A stretch of 5,491 nucleotides of DNA. It comes from Chloroflexota bacterium (lineage in GTDB: Bacteria; Chloroflexota; Dehalococcoidia; Dehalococcoidales; RBG-16-60-22). A program made the position numbers and the translations under genes. The notes below the pieces were generated by a model, which saw nothing but the letters and a program-made list of their open reading frames with translations, made no database searches and was not told the DNA's origin. Where the stretch lies: the NCBI GenBank assembly GCA_025358235.1, contig JANYKH010000185.1:1-5491 (forward strand), written 5' to 3'. Of the stretch, positions 1 through 5,491 are shown one piece after another; the stretch's first letter is position 1, and each line of letters begins with the position of its first letter.

Positions 1-1191
1 CGCCATCGTAGCCGGATTAATTTCATTTAACGCTACTCCGCCGGCCGTCACCATAGCCGTGGAGTGGGAATAGGCTTCCTTAATATCAAACCTCAGATCT
101 TTCATCAAGTCCACGAGCCTATCCCGATCTTCCGACGTAACTTGAGCACCCGGTTTTTCCGGCTCCGCCCCGCTCAGGCTGATAAAACGCCCCGCGAAGT
201 TGCGCGCAATCATATCTTTGATAACCCGCTGGTAGGCCATTTCCGGATTAGCGTCAAATCTTTGCTGGAGGTCCCGCCGGAGATCATCCTTTGTCATTCT
301 TGGAACAAGGTCAATGGTCACGCTCACTGGTCCTCTTTCCAGCGCATCGATGATCGCCAGACTCATTTCCAGTATCACCGGCCCCCCAATTCCAAAATAC
401 AGGATAATAGCATCTCCTGTCCGACTTTCTACGAGAGGCAAAACCGGCGGTTTGCCGGCAATTCCCCGCCCCGCATCTTCCTTCGGAACCAGTGCTGGAT
501 CGATTTCCACCGCCGGACATTGAAAAGCGGTAATCCGCGCCTGGCGGAGACTCGCCCCCTGAAGATGTTTAGCCTTCGCCGTATCATCTGCAACCAATGG
601 GACCAACCCGGGTCTTAATCTGACAATCGTGTGTCCCAGCGTGGCTGCAATACTGTACCCGTCGCCGGTGGAACCTGTCTGCGGATGTGACGATCCTCCC
701 GCCGCCATTACCACGGTCGAAGCGGGCAAAAATCCGTCGGGGGTTTGCACTCCGCTTACCTTCCCATTCTCCACAGCAACACCGGTGACCTTGACGCCGA
801 ACCGCACTTCCACCCCACCCTCCGCCAGGTAGCACTCAAACGCGCGGACCACGTCCCTGGCATTTTCTGTGACGGGGTAGATTTTACCGGCCGGTTTGAC
901 CTTGCATTCCACGCCGTAACGCCTCATAAACCCAATTAGTTCGTTGCGGAAAAATCGACTGAACGCAGGTTGCAGAAAGGAGCCGTTAGCCCCGAACTGG
1001 TCGATAAAACTTTTCAGTTCACGGGCATTGGTTAGGTTGCAGCGGCCGTTGCCGGAAATCAGGATTTTTTTACCCGGGCGTTCCATCTTTTCCAGCAGTA
1101 GAACCCTGGCGCCCAATTCAGCCGCGCGTCCCGCAGCCATCATCCCGGCCGCCCCCGCCCCTATTACTATTACCGGATGTTTTTCCGCCAT
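1..1191 (-). CDS. HI0933/YhiN-family NAD(P)/FAD-dependent flavoprotein, C-terminus cut by window edge
   Basis: The frame is open without a stop from the ATG at 1189-1191 to base 1, giving 397 residues. Seen in sequence: a Rossmann FAD-binding start with GAGAAG at residues 11-16, an acidic Glu34 at the end of the second strand that would bind the ribose, and the SGNGRCNLTN signature at 46-55 that marks the HI0933 (YhiN, COG2081) family. A GKIYP stretch follows, and at 382-396 the TAGGV...INPATM segment that precedes the last FAD-contacting region. Family members are usually a little over 400 residues, so only about the last 20-45 (the GE-LD-GGYN region) should be missing. The exact role of the family is not settled; a cytosolic flavin oxidoreductase is the safe call. 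The start is supported by placing the Rossmann strand at the N-terminus, although no good Shine-Dalgarno precedes it. It lies beyond the terminator at 1231-1262, so it is probably transcribed separately from the cyclases. Confidence 0.93.
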   Translation of the reverse strand, partial: MAEKHPVIVIGAGAAGMMAAGRAAELGARVLLLEKMERPGKKILISGNGRCNLTNARELKSFIDQFGANGSFLQPAFSRFFRNELIGFMRRYGVECKVKPAGKIYPVTENARDVVRAFECYLAEGGVEVRFGVKVTGVAVENGKVSGVQTPDGFLPASTVVMAAGGSSHPQTGSTGDGYSIAATLGHTIVRLRPGLVPLVADDTAKAKHLQGASLRQARITAFQCPAVEIDPALVPKEDAGRGIAGKPPVLPLVESRTGDAIILYFGIGGPVILEMSLAIIDALERGPVSVTIDLVPRMTKDDLRRDLQQRFDANPEMAYQRVIKDMIARNFAGRFISLSGAEPEKPGAQVTSEDRDRLVDLMKDLRFDIKEAYSHSTAMVTAGGVALNEINPATMA

Positions 1192-1230
1192 ATTGGCAGT
1201 GTCCCGTATATCTGAACCGAGTGTCAAGCA

Positions 1231-1262
1231 CAAAATAAGGGGGAGCCATTAACGGCCCCCCC
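1231..1262 (-). terminator. Rho-independent terminator of the cyclase operon
   Basis: Read on the minus strand, a GC-rich stem of 9 pairs (arms 1254-1262 and 1239-1247, one G-U wobble) closes a 6-nt loop at 1248-1253 and is followed by TTATTTTG (1231-1238). It begins about 28 nt after the stop codon of the downstream cyclase gene. On the plus strand the wobble becomes an A-C mismatch and the 3' side is A-rich, so it fits minus-strand termination best. Confidence 0.85.
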
Positions 1263-1290
1263 AAATAAATATGAATCGTTTTATGTAAAC

Positions 1291-2115
1291 CTAATCTTCG
1301 AGAATAGCTGCCAGCCGCACCATCGCGGCATCGGTTTCTTCCATGCGGAATGGGAAGGCCGCCAGCGTGCAGCGTTTTCCCGTCACTTCGTCGATATCGC
1401 CGCCGGCGTTCTCGATGCAGGAAATACCCGCTTTCAGCAGCATCGTCAGGCAGGTCTCGAAGCCGCCGTCAAACTCCGGTCCCGGCTCGTGTCCCGTCGC
1501 CCTGACATAGTCGTTAAACAGCCAGGGCATCCATTTCTTGCAGTTGAAAGACAGGGAATGGTCAGGAACAGGCCATGTCCCGGAAATCGCCTTAACCTTT
1601 TTATCTACCAGCCATTTGGCGGCGTCCGGCAGCATCCCGGGATAGTAGTGATAATATTCGTAAACCTTGGTGGGAGTCAGCACTTTTTGCCAGCCCGTAT
1701 TTACCACCACAAAATCGCCCGGCTGAATTTTAGGCGTGGCTTTCTCAAAATCTTCAGCCGTGATCTTGCCCCACTTCCCCTTGTTGCGCATGTCCAGGAT
1801 AACCCCCGTGCCGTACAGGTTCTCCAGCGGAATCTGGTCCGCGGTTATACCCTCCGGAATAGCGTAAATTGGGGCATCGACATGAGTAGCGGCGTGCAGG
1901 TGGCCGATCCACCGGGCTACGTTCAGTCCGGCGATACCCTTGTTAAAAGGAGCCGGCATGCCCATGTCTGACCAGCCCGGATGGTTGGTGCCGCCCCACC
2001 CCGTGGAGCGTATGCCCGTCCAGATACTGGCGGGGATAATAACTTCCGTGGCTAACCGGGGCCACATTACAGCGCCGTTAAGGATCTGCTGGGATAAATC
2101 TACTATCTTCGTCAT
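1291..2115 (-). CDS. Cyclase-family (PF04199) metal-dependent hydrolase paralog, divergent active-site motif
   Basis: A 274-residue protein starting MTKIVDLSQQ. It belongs to the cyclase/kynurenine formamidase fold (KynB, isatin hydrolase), cytosolic enzymes that hydrolyse amides or lactam-like rings using metal bound by HxxxHxDxxxH. Here the motif reads H74-AAT-H78-V-D80-API-Y84: the family Gly is Ala and the last His is Tyr. Other family-like segments are PGDFVVVNTGW (132-142), GTWPVPDHS (179-187) and the conserved Glu region IENAGGDID (234-242). The frame is open further upstream to 2199, but that would overlap the preceding gene. The ATG at 2115 has AAGGGAG 8 nt upstream and matches the start of the paralog. 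It is clearly homologous to the upstream gene (shared YYPGM, KVTGKRCT-like and AAFPF blocks), so it arose by tandem duplication. The substrate is unknown. Loss of the last His may mean changed chemistry, altered metal content or a non-catalytic partner role; this is inference. Confidence 0.9.
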   Translation of the reverse strand: MTKIVDLSQQILNGAVMWPRLATEVIIPASIWTGIRSTGWGGTNHPGWSDMGMPAPFNKGIAGLNVARWIGHLHAATHVDAPIYAIPEGITADQIPLENLYGTGVILDMRNKGKWGKITAEDFEKATPKIQPGDFVVVNTGWQKVLTPTKVYEYYHYYPGMLPDAAKWLVDKKVKAISGTWPVPDHSLSFNCKKWMPWLFNDYVRATGHEPGPEFDGGFETCLTMLLKAGISCIENAGGDIDEVTGKRCTLAAFPFRMEETDAAMVRLAAILED

Positions 2116-2123
2116 TCTTAATT

Positions 2124-2130
2124 CTCCCTT
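2124..2130 (-). promoter_or_regulatory. Shine-Dalgarno overlapping the upstream stop codon (start-deciding)
   Basis: AAGGGAG on the minus strand lies 8 nt before the ATG at 2115. Its first two A residues are the last two bases of the TAA stop (2129-2131) of the upstream paralog. This supports 2115 as the start and suggests translational coupling of the two paralogs. Confidence 0.8.
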
Positions 2131-2896
2131 ACTCGTCGACAATTGCGACAACGCGCAGCATGTGGCCGACATCCGCCAGCTTGAAGGGGAAAGCCGCAAT
2201 GGTGCAGCGCTTCCCGGTTACTTTGTCGATGTCCCCGCCCACGTTCTCAATCGCCGGAATCATGTTCGAGGCGAAGATCTGGTGACACGGTTCGTAGTCC
2301 GGAAATTCCTTCGCCGGGTCCTTGCCGGTTTCCCTCGTGTATTCCTCGTATACAACGGGGTAAACGCTCTTGATGGGGTGGTGGGCGAGTGGGTGGTCCG
2401 TAGCGCCCCAGGTGCCGCCGACCATTTTAACCTTCTTGGCCAGGAGCCATTCCCCGGCAGGCGCGTACATCCCCGGATAATGGTTGTAATAAACGTAGTC
2501 GTTAACTCGCCAATAATGGTGCCAGCCGGTATTCATCAGAACGATATCGCCCGGCATGATCTTGGGGTTGGCGTTCTCCAGATCTTTCGGCGTAACGACA
2601 TCCCATTTCTTCATGTAACGGAAATCGACGATTACCGCCGTCCCGTAAAAGCTCTCGAGGGGCATTCTATCGGTAGTGACTCCGCCTTCCACATGGTGGG
2701 CCTGTGAATCGCAGTGTGTGCCTTTGTGCCAGGTGGAAGAAATGAGCGTGCTCACCCTCCGACTGATTCCGGGCGCGATGGGCACATCATGCCTTTGAAC
2801 CCGCTCTAAAAACCGGTCCGTTGGCGGCGGATGCCCCATCCAGTCAGGCGTCATATAGCCCACCGGAACGGATAAATCATAGAGTTTTTTGGCCAT
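2129..2896 (-). CDS. Cyclase-family (PF04199) metal-dependent hydrolase, intact motif
   Basis: A 255-residue cytosolic protein starting MAKKLYDLSVPVG, a typical cyclase-family opening (YDLSVPV). The metal/catalytic motif is complete: H57-KGT-H61-C-D63-SQA-H67, with Gln in place of the common Pro. Downstream are PGDIVLMNTGW (115-125), GGTWGATDHP (160-169) and IENVGGDID (216-224), whose Glu corresponds to a likely metal ligand in the family. Related enzymes include kynurenine formamidase KynB and isatin hydrolase, but there is no kynurenine-pathway neighbour here, so no specific substrate is assigned. Two ATGs are possible (2902 and 2896). The Shine-Dalgarno abuts 2902 with no spacer and sits 6 nt from 2896, so 2896 is chosen. 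It is the first gene of a two-gene operon with its own promoter at 2944-2972 and lies 13 nt from its paralog. Confidence 0.92.
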   Translation of the reverse strand: MAKKLYDLSVPVGYMTPDWMGHPPPTDRFLERVQRHDVPIAPGISRRVSTLISSTWHKGTHCDSQAHHVEGGVTTDRMPLESFYGTAVIVDFRYMKKWDVVTPKDLENANPKIMPGDIVLMNTGWHHYWRVNDYVYYNHYPGMYAPAGEWLLAKKVKMVGGTWGATDHPLAHHPIKSVYPVVYEEYTRETGKDPAKEFPDYEPCHQIFASNMIPAIENVGGDIDKVTGKRCTIAAFPFKLADVGHMLRVVAIVDE

Positions 2897-2902
2897 AACC
2901 AT

Positions 2903-2910
2903 CCTCCTTT
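2903..2910 (-). promoter_or_regulatory. Strong Shine-Dalgarno deciding the cyclase start
   Basis: AAAGGAGG on the minus strand is a near-perfect anti-16S complement. It touches the ATG at 2902 but is 6 nt from the ATG at 2896, so initiation at 2896 is favoured. Confidence 0.85.
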
Positions 2911-2943
2911 GAAATCAGCTAAAGGCGTTGGGTAAGTGCCTCT

Positions 2944-2972
2944 ATTTTATTCCCGCCCGCTTCATGTGTCAA
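2944..2972 (-). promoter_or_regulatory. Sigma70-type promoter of the cyclase pair
   Basis: On the minus strand there is a consensus -35 TTGACA at 2967-2972, a 17-nt spacer (2950-2966) and a -10 TAAAAT at 2944-2949 (5 of 6). The predicted transcription start is near 2937, giving a leader of about 40 nt that contains the strong Shine-Dalgarno. It is the only strong promoter seen between the transporter and cyclase genes. Confidence 0.8.
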
Positions 2973-2980
2973 CCGGTTGA
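2969..2980. promoter_or_regulatory. Perfect 12-bp palindrome over the -35 box, candidate operator
   Basis: TCAACCGGTTGA is identical to its own reverse complement and shares four bases with the TTGACA box (2967-2972). A dimeric regulator bound here would block RNA polymerase, or contact it. No regulator gene is in the window, and the role is inferred from position and symmetry only. Confidence 0.45.
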
Positions 2981-2990
2981 TTAAATACAC

Positions 2991-3026
2991 TGACAGATAG
3001 AGTAAAAATGACAGCTGATTTGACAG
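2991..3026. repeat. Three TGACAG direct repeats upstream of the cyclase promoter
   Basis: TGACAG occurs at 2991-2996, 3009-3014 and 3021-3026, with start-to-start distances of 18 and 12 bp, all within the short gap between the transporter stop and the cyclase promoter. This could be an activator array, but six-base repeats in 36 bp may also be chance. Confidence 0.3.
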
Positions 3027-3049
3027 AGACCGAGTAAAGGTTTAAGCGG

Positions 3050-4459
3050 TTAAGCCGCAACCGCTGGTTCGGCTTTCTTCGTTGATGAAGATTCGCTGTT
3101 GGGGTTTGCCGGCATCAGGAATATCGCCGGAATAATCAGCAGAACCAGGATTCCCATCATCATAAAAACGATTGTGAATCCGCGCCCCATATCGCTGGCT
3201 GACGAAAGAATCAGCGTGCTGATGGCAATACCCATCGCCCCGCCTATCTGCCGCACCACCTGCCGCAGACCGGTAATACTGGCTATTTTTTCCGGCATTA
3301 ACTCAATGCACGCGTTGTTGGCCGCCGGGGCAGACATTCCCGCCCCGATGCCGATAATCAGCCCGAAAGTGGTAATGATCGCCATGGGCGAAAAATCAAC
3401 TCCCATGATGGTCATCATCTGCGGCTCCAATGCCATCAAAATCAGGCCGCCAGCCATTGAGACCGACCCCACGAGCATTGGTCGCCGGTAGCCCCACTTC
3501 ATTATAAATATACTTGCCACTATGGAAGCGAATATCATGCCAATAGCGCGGGGGGTGATCATAAAACCGGCTTCAATAACACTCATGCCGTAAACCGTAC
3601 TGGCGAAAAGCGGCATCAGCGAGAGCACACCACTCTGGGCGCACATCCCAAAAGCGAAATTATAGGCGTTCGCCGCCATGAAGGGTCGCTTCGCTAATAA
3701 ATCCATACTGATAACGGCCCCGGGTGAGTGAGCGCAGCGGTAAACAAACGCAATCATAAACAGCAGAGCCACCGCCTCAATCCCGGCGATTGCGAAAAGC
3801 GACATATTGTATGACTTATCCAGCAAAGTCATCCCCACCATGAATGTGGCGACAAAGCCGAACAACAGCCCGATACTGGGGAAATCGATGCCGGATTTGG
3901 TGGCCTTCTTAACATCAGCTTTGATGAGACGGCGAACAAGTACGAAAGCGGCCACACTTATCGGCACGTTAAGCCAGAAGATCGATTGCCATGAAAAATA
4001 ATGTACCATTACGGAGCCGATGTTGGGTCCCACAATCGCCCCGAAGGGAACAATCGCTGTCATCAGCCCCACATAGCGCTGGCGCTCACCCGGGTAATAG
4101 TCATTGATAATCCCCACCGCCGAGGACGTGAAACCGCCGCCGCCGATGGCCTGTATTACCCTGGCTAAGATTAAAAGACCAACGTTGGGCGCGAAAGCGC
4201 AAAAAATGGAGCCCGCCGTAAAACTCGTCAGGCACAGAAGAAAGGTGGAACGCCGCCCCAAAGTATCGCTCAGCCGTGACACGATGGGGATGGAACAAAT
4301 AACGGTGACCTGGTAAATGCTCAGTATCCAGCCCGCCAGCACCAGGGAAATCCCGAAGTGAGAAACCATTGTGGGGAAAGCTACGGCTATTGCGGTTCCG
4401 CTGGCCTGACCCATGAAAACCGGCACGGCAACTGTGGCAAAAACGAGGTATTTACTCAT
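3050..4459 (-). CDS. MFS transporter, DHA2/EmrB-like drug:H+ antiporter family
   Basis: A 469-residue integral membrane protein, hydrophobic throughout, probably with 14 (possibly 12-13) membrane segments. Seen: motif A after the second helix as SRLSDTLGRR (61-70), motif B around LARVIQAIGGG (98-108) with Arg100, antiporter motif C GAIVGPNIG (140-148), and the late GLRQVVRQIGGAMGIA block (397-412) typical of DHA2 members. The polar tail from about 451 (SESSSTKKAEPA) should be cytoplasmic. The family usually exports drugs or metabolites in exchange for protons. One oddity: helix 1 reads GTAIAVAFPTM where DHA2 proteins often have an Asp in a LDxTIVNVALP motif, so this acidic residue is missing. 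It is co-oriented with the cyclase pair, 153 bp upstream of them, which suggests but does not prove a shared substrate. The start is at the first helix, and no alternative with a better ribosome site is seen. Confidence 0.92.
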   Translation of the reverse strand: MSKYLVFATVAVPVFMGQASGTAIAVAFPTMVSHFGISLVLAGWILSIYQVTVICSIPIVSRLSDTLGRRSTFLLCLTSFTAGSIFCAFAPNVGLLILARVIQAIGGGGFTSSAVGIINDYYPGERQRYVGLMTAIVPFGAIVGPNIGSVMVHYFSWQSIFWLNVPISVAAFVLVRRLIKADVKKATKSGIDFPSIGLLFGFVATFMVGMTLLDKSYNMSLFAIAGIEAVALLFMIAFVYRCAHSPGAVISMDLLAKRPFMAANAYNFAFGMCAQSGVLSLMPLFASTVYGMSVIEAGFMITPRAIGMIFASIVASIFIMKWGYRRPMLVGSVSMAGGLILMALEPQMMTIMGVDFSPMAIITTFGLIIGIGAGMSAPAANNACIELMPEKIASITGLRQVVRQIGGAMGIAISTLILSSASDMGRGFTIVFMMMGILVLLIIPAIFLMPANPNSESSSTKKAEPAVAA

Positions 4460-4474
4460 GATCCGACTGATTTG

Positions 4475-4505
4475 ATTATAGCACGTGAGGCTAAAGGAGT
4501 GTTAA
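4475..4505 (-). promoter_or_regulatory. Probable promoter of the MFS gene, very short leader
   Basis: On the minus strand a perfect -10 TATAAT (4475-4480) lies 19 nt after TTAACA (4500-4505, 5 of 6 to the -35 consensus). The spacer is longer than ideal. The start of transcription would fall near 4468, only about 9 nt before the ATG at 4459, with no Shine-Dalgarno in between. Confidence 0.5.
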
Positions 4506-4691
4506 GAGGGACACAATCGACGGTTAAGTTCTTCCTGGATTGATACGGCGCAAAACGCTTTCGCACCAAAATCATTTTAAGCGCAGGCGCATGGGATAGA
4601 TTCTTCAGCCCTAATCGTCAGGGCAAACCCCGATTGCCAACCCCTTCCCGGAGTGCTACATTTGAATTAATATAGCCCCACCAAATTCAGC

Positions 4692-4698
4692 GAGGAGG
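4692..4698 (+). promoter_or_regulatory. Shine-Dalgarno of the 100-aa gene
   Basis: GAGGAGG lies 5 nt before the ATG at 4704. It is strong support that this small open frame is a real gene and that the start is right. Confidence 0.8.
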
Positions 4699-4703
4699 CA
4701 CCC

Positions 4704-5006
4704 ATGACCACTTATGTCGGACTGAAAGTAAACGATGAAATAATCGACATGGACTACTTTGTCTCGGACTACGTTCACCGGGTTACCGCCGGCATTCTTG
4801 AGTCCCTGAAAGACGCCGGTCAGATTAAAACCCTGGAAATGACCATCGCTGAAAACGGGGACACCTCTACCAACCTGAACGGCGCCCCTCTTGAAATGAA
4901 CCCCTTTGTGCAGAAAATCACCCGCAGCACAGTCTTCGGGATGGTTTCACCGTTGAAAGGCGTGACCCTGCCGATCAAGACCGTACGGCTGACTATCAAG
5001 AGATAA
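4704..5006 (+). CDS. Conserved-looking hypothetical protein, 100 aa
   Basis: I do not recognise this family. It encodes 100 residues, with no signal peptide and no membrane segment, so it is probably cytosolic. It has an acidic N-terminal half (VNDEIIDMDYFVSDYV) leading into a predicted helix (VTAGILESLKDAG, about 27-39). A strand-rich half follows, with a NLNGAPLEMNPFV segment (57-69) and a basic C-terminal strand ending RLTIKR. A strong Shine-Dalgarno, clean start and codon use like its neighbours make it a real gene. It is the only plus-strand gene here and converges with the UPF0280 gene, the stop codons being 2 nt apart, so the two are not an operon. Function is unknown; a small subunit or binding protein is possible, but nothing visible shows it. 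Confidence 0.8.
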   Translation: MTTYVGLKVNDEIIDMDYFVSDYVHRVTAGILESLKDAGQIKTLEMTIAENGDTSTNLNGAPLEMNPFVQKITRSTVFGMVSPLKGVTLPIKTVRLTIKR

Positions 5007-5008
5007 GA

Positions 5009-5491
5009 TCAGGCCATCTCCACCAGCTTCACGTCACCCCACACCCCCAACCCCATCCCCTTGATCATGATCAGACCGGTGAGACCCTTGATGGCCTTGC
5101 CCGCCTCAATTGCCGCCGGAATGTCTTCCGGGGTACTGACCAGGTTGGCGAGACCCGTCGCCGCGGCGTCTGACAGCGTGGCGGAACCGGATATCACCAC
5201 CACCGCATCCGCTTTGCCGAAACTCAGCGAATGCCCTACCGTCCCGGATGACGTCGATATTCCAATCGGCTTCCCGCCGGATTCTATCTCAAAACCGATT
5301 TTGCCGCTCAGCGGCGATTCACCGGCATAGATCCCGGCTGTCCGCTTCTTCTTGCTTTTGACGTAAATATCCCCGCCGTTCTCGATTATCATTTCCGGGG
5401 AGAACTCGGACAATTCGTTCCCCACGAATTCGGATATTGCCCCCGCCACCGCCGCCATCGGCCCCACGTTGGCTGTCTTCCCCGCCTCCGC
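5009..5491 (-). CDS. UPF0280 (COG2122) ApbE-like protein, N-terminus cut by window edge
   Basis: The frame stays open from the stop at 5009-5011 to the right edge, giving 160 residues. The GTG at 5467 is an internal Val codon, since family-like sequence (GKTANVGPMAAVAGAI) continues upstream of it. Recognisable blocks are VGPMAAVAGAISEFVG, IENGGDIYV, and GISTSSGTVGHSLSFGKADAVVV followed by SGSATLSDAAATGLAN, all typical of UPF0280, a branch related to the ApbE flavin-transferase fold. Full-length members are about 240-250 residues, so roughly a third is missing. From established knowledge, COG2122 proteins in methanogens and other anaerobes are linked genetically to sulfide-dependent homocysteine synthesis from aspartate semialdehyde together with COG1900 and NIL-ferredoxin proteins. 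The mechanism is unclear, and those partners are not visible here. A role in that pathway is likely but not shown by this window. Confidence 0.92.
   Translation of the reverse strand, partial: AEAGKTANVGPMAAVAGAISEFVGNELSEFSPEMIIENGGDIYVKSKKKRTAGIYAGESPLSGKIGFEIESGGKPIGISTSSGTVGHSLSFGKADAVVVISGSATLSDAAATGLANLVSTPEDIPAAIEAGKAIKGLTGLIMIKGMGLGVWGDVKLVEMA

Larger units (their letters stand above)
4460..4703. other. Divergent intergenic region between MFS and the 100-aa gene
   Basis: This 244-bp stretch has no convincing coding sequence. It holds the MFS promoter at its left end and a weak plus-strand promoter candidate: TTGCCA (4634-4639), a 17-nt spacer, then TACATT (4657-4662), which matches 5/6 and 4/6. 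There is also a pair of short competing inverted repeats: arms 4608-4612 with 4620-4624, and arms 4613-4617 with 4631-4635. I see no tRNA, known riboswitch or strong terminator in it. Confidence 0.6.

Noticed and set aside
64..618. 184-residue open frame on the plus strand
   Set aside because: It is antisense to the flavoprotein gene, whose minus-strand frame carries clear family motifs throughout. The product resembles no family and has no ribosome site.
1206..1227. TTGACA on the minus strand (1222-1227) as promoter of the flavoprotein gene
   Set aside because: The -35 match is perfect, but the AT-rich GATATAC element is only about 10 nt away and nothing resembling a -10 lies at 16-18 nt. 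A promoter here is likely but cannot be placed.
2116..2199. 28-residue N-terminal extension of the downstream cyclase
   Set aside because: It would overlap the end of the upstream gene and encodes non-family sequence. The ATG at 2115 has a proper Shine-Dalgarno and aligns with the paralog start.
1940..2707. 255-residue open frame on the plus strand
   Set aside because: It is a shadow of the two cyclase genes and spans the boundary between them, whereas the minus-strand frames carry the conserved motifs.
3035..3062. Hairpin at the end of the MFS gene as a terminator
   Set aside because: The stem (GCGG/CCGC) is only 4 bp, overlaps the stop codon and has no U-tract, so it is not a convincing terminator.
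5061..5330. 89-residue open frame on the plus strand
   Set aside because: It is antisense to the UPF0280 gene, which shows strong family motifs, and has no ribosome site or recognisable content.

Overview
The window is about 5.5 kb of moderately GC-rich bacterial chromosome, roughly in the low-to-mid 50s % GC by eye. Genes are tightly packed and mostly on the minus strand. There are no mobile elements, RNA genes or CRISPR arrays. The taxon cannot be fixed from sequence alone. A UPF0280 (COG2122) protein, a tandem pair of cyclase-family hydrolases and a DHA2-type transporter would fit an anaerobic environmental bacterium, for example Dehalococcoidia (Chloroflexota) or anaerobic Firmicutes. That is inference.

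Layout from left to right. (1) Positions 1-1191, minus: an HI0933/YhiN-type flavoprotein whose C-terminal end runs off the left edge. (2) 1231-1262: a rho-independent terminator for the cyclase operon. (3) 1291-2115 and 2129-2896, minus: two paralogous cyclase-family (PF04199, kynurenine formamidase/isatin hydrolase-like) proteins, 13 nt apart, the second with a Shine-Dalgarno that starts inside the stop codon of the first. (4) 2897-3049: an intergenic region with a near-consensus sigma70 promoter whose -35 box is overlapped by a perfect 12-bp palindrome, plus three TGACAG direct repeats further upstream. (5) 3050-4459, minus: an MFS transporter of the DHA2/EmrB type with its own probable promoter and an unusually short leader. 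(6) 4460-4703: a divergent intergenic region. (7) 4704-5006, plus: an unrecognised 100-residue soluble protein. (8) 5009-5491, minus: a UPF0280 protein, N-terminus cut by the right edge, converging on (7) with a 2-nt gap.

The most coherent functional unit is the transporter plus the two cyclase paralogs. This could be movement of a small, perhaps cyclic or amide-containing, compound with metal-dependent hydrolysis, where the paralog pair has its own promoter and possible operator. The upstream paralog keeps the full HxxxHxDxxxH metal/catalytic motif. The downstream paralog has Tyr in place of the last His, so the two may be specialised differently or act together. The substrate cannot be read from the sequence. 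The flavoprotein is probably a separate unit after the terminator, and the 100-residue protein and UPF0280 gene form another neighbourhood.
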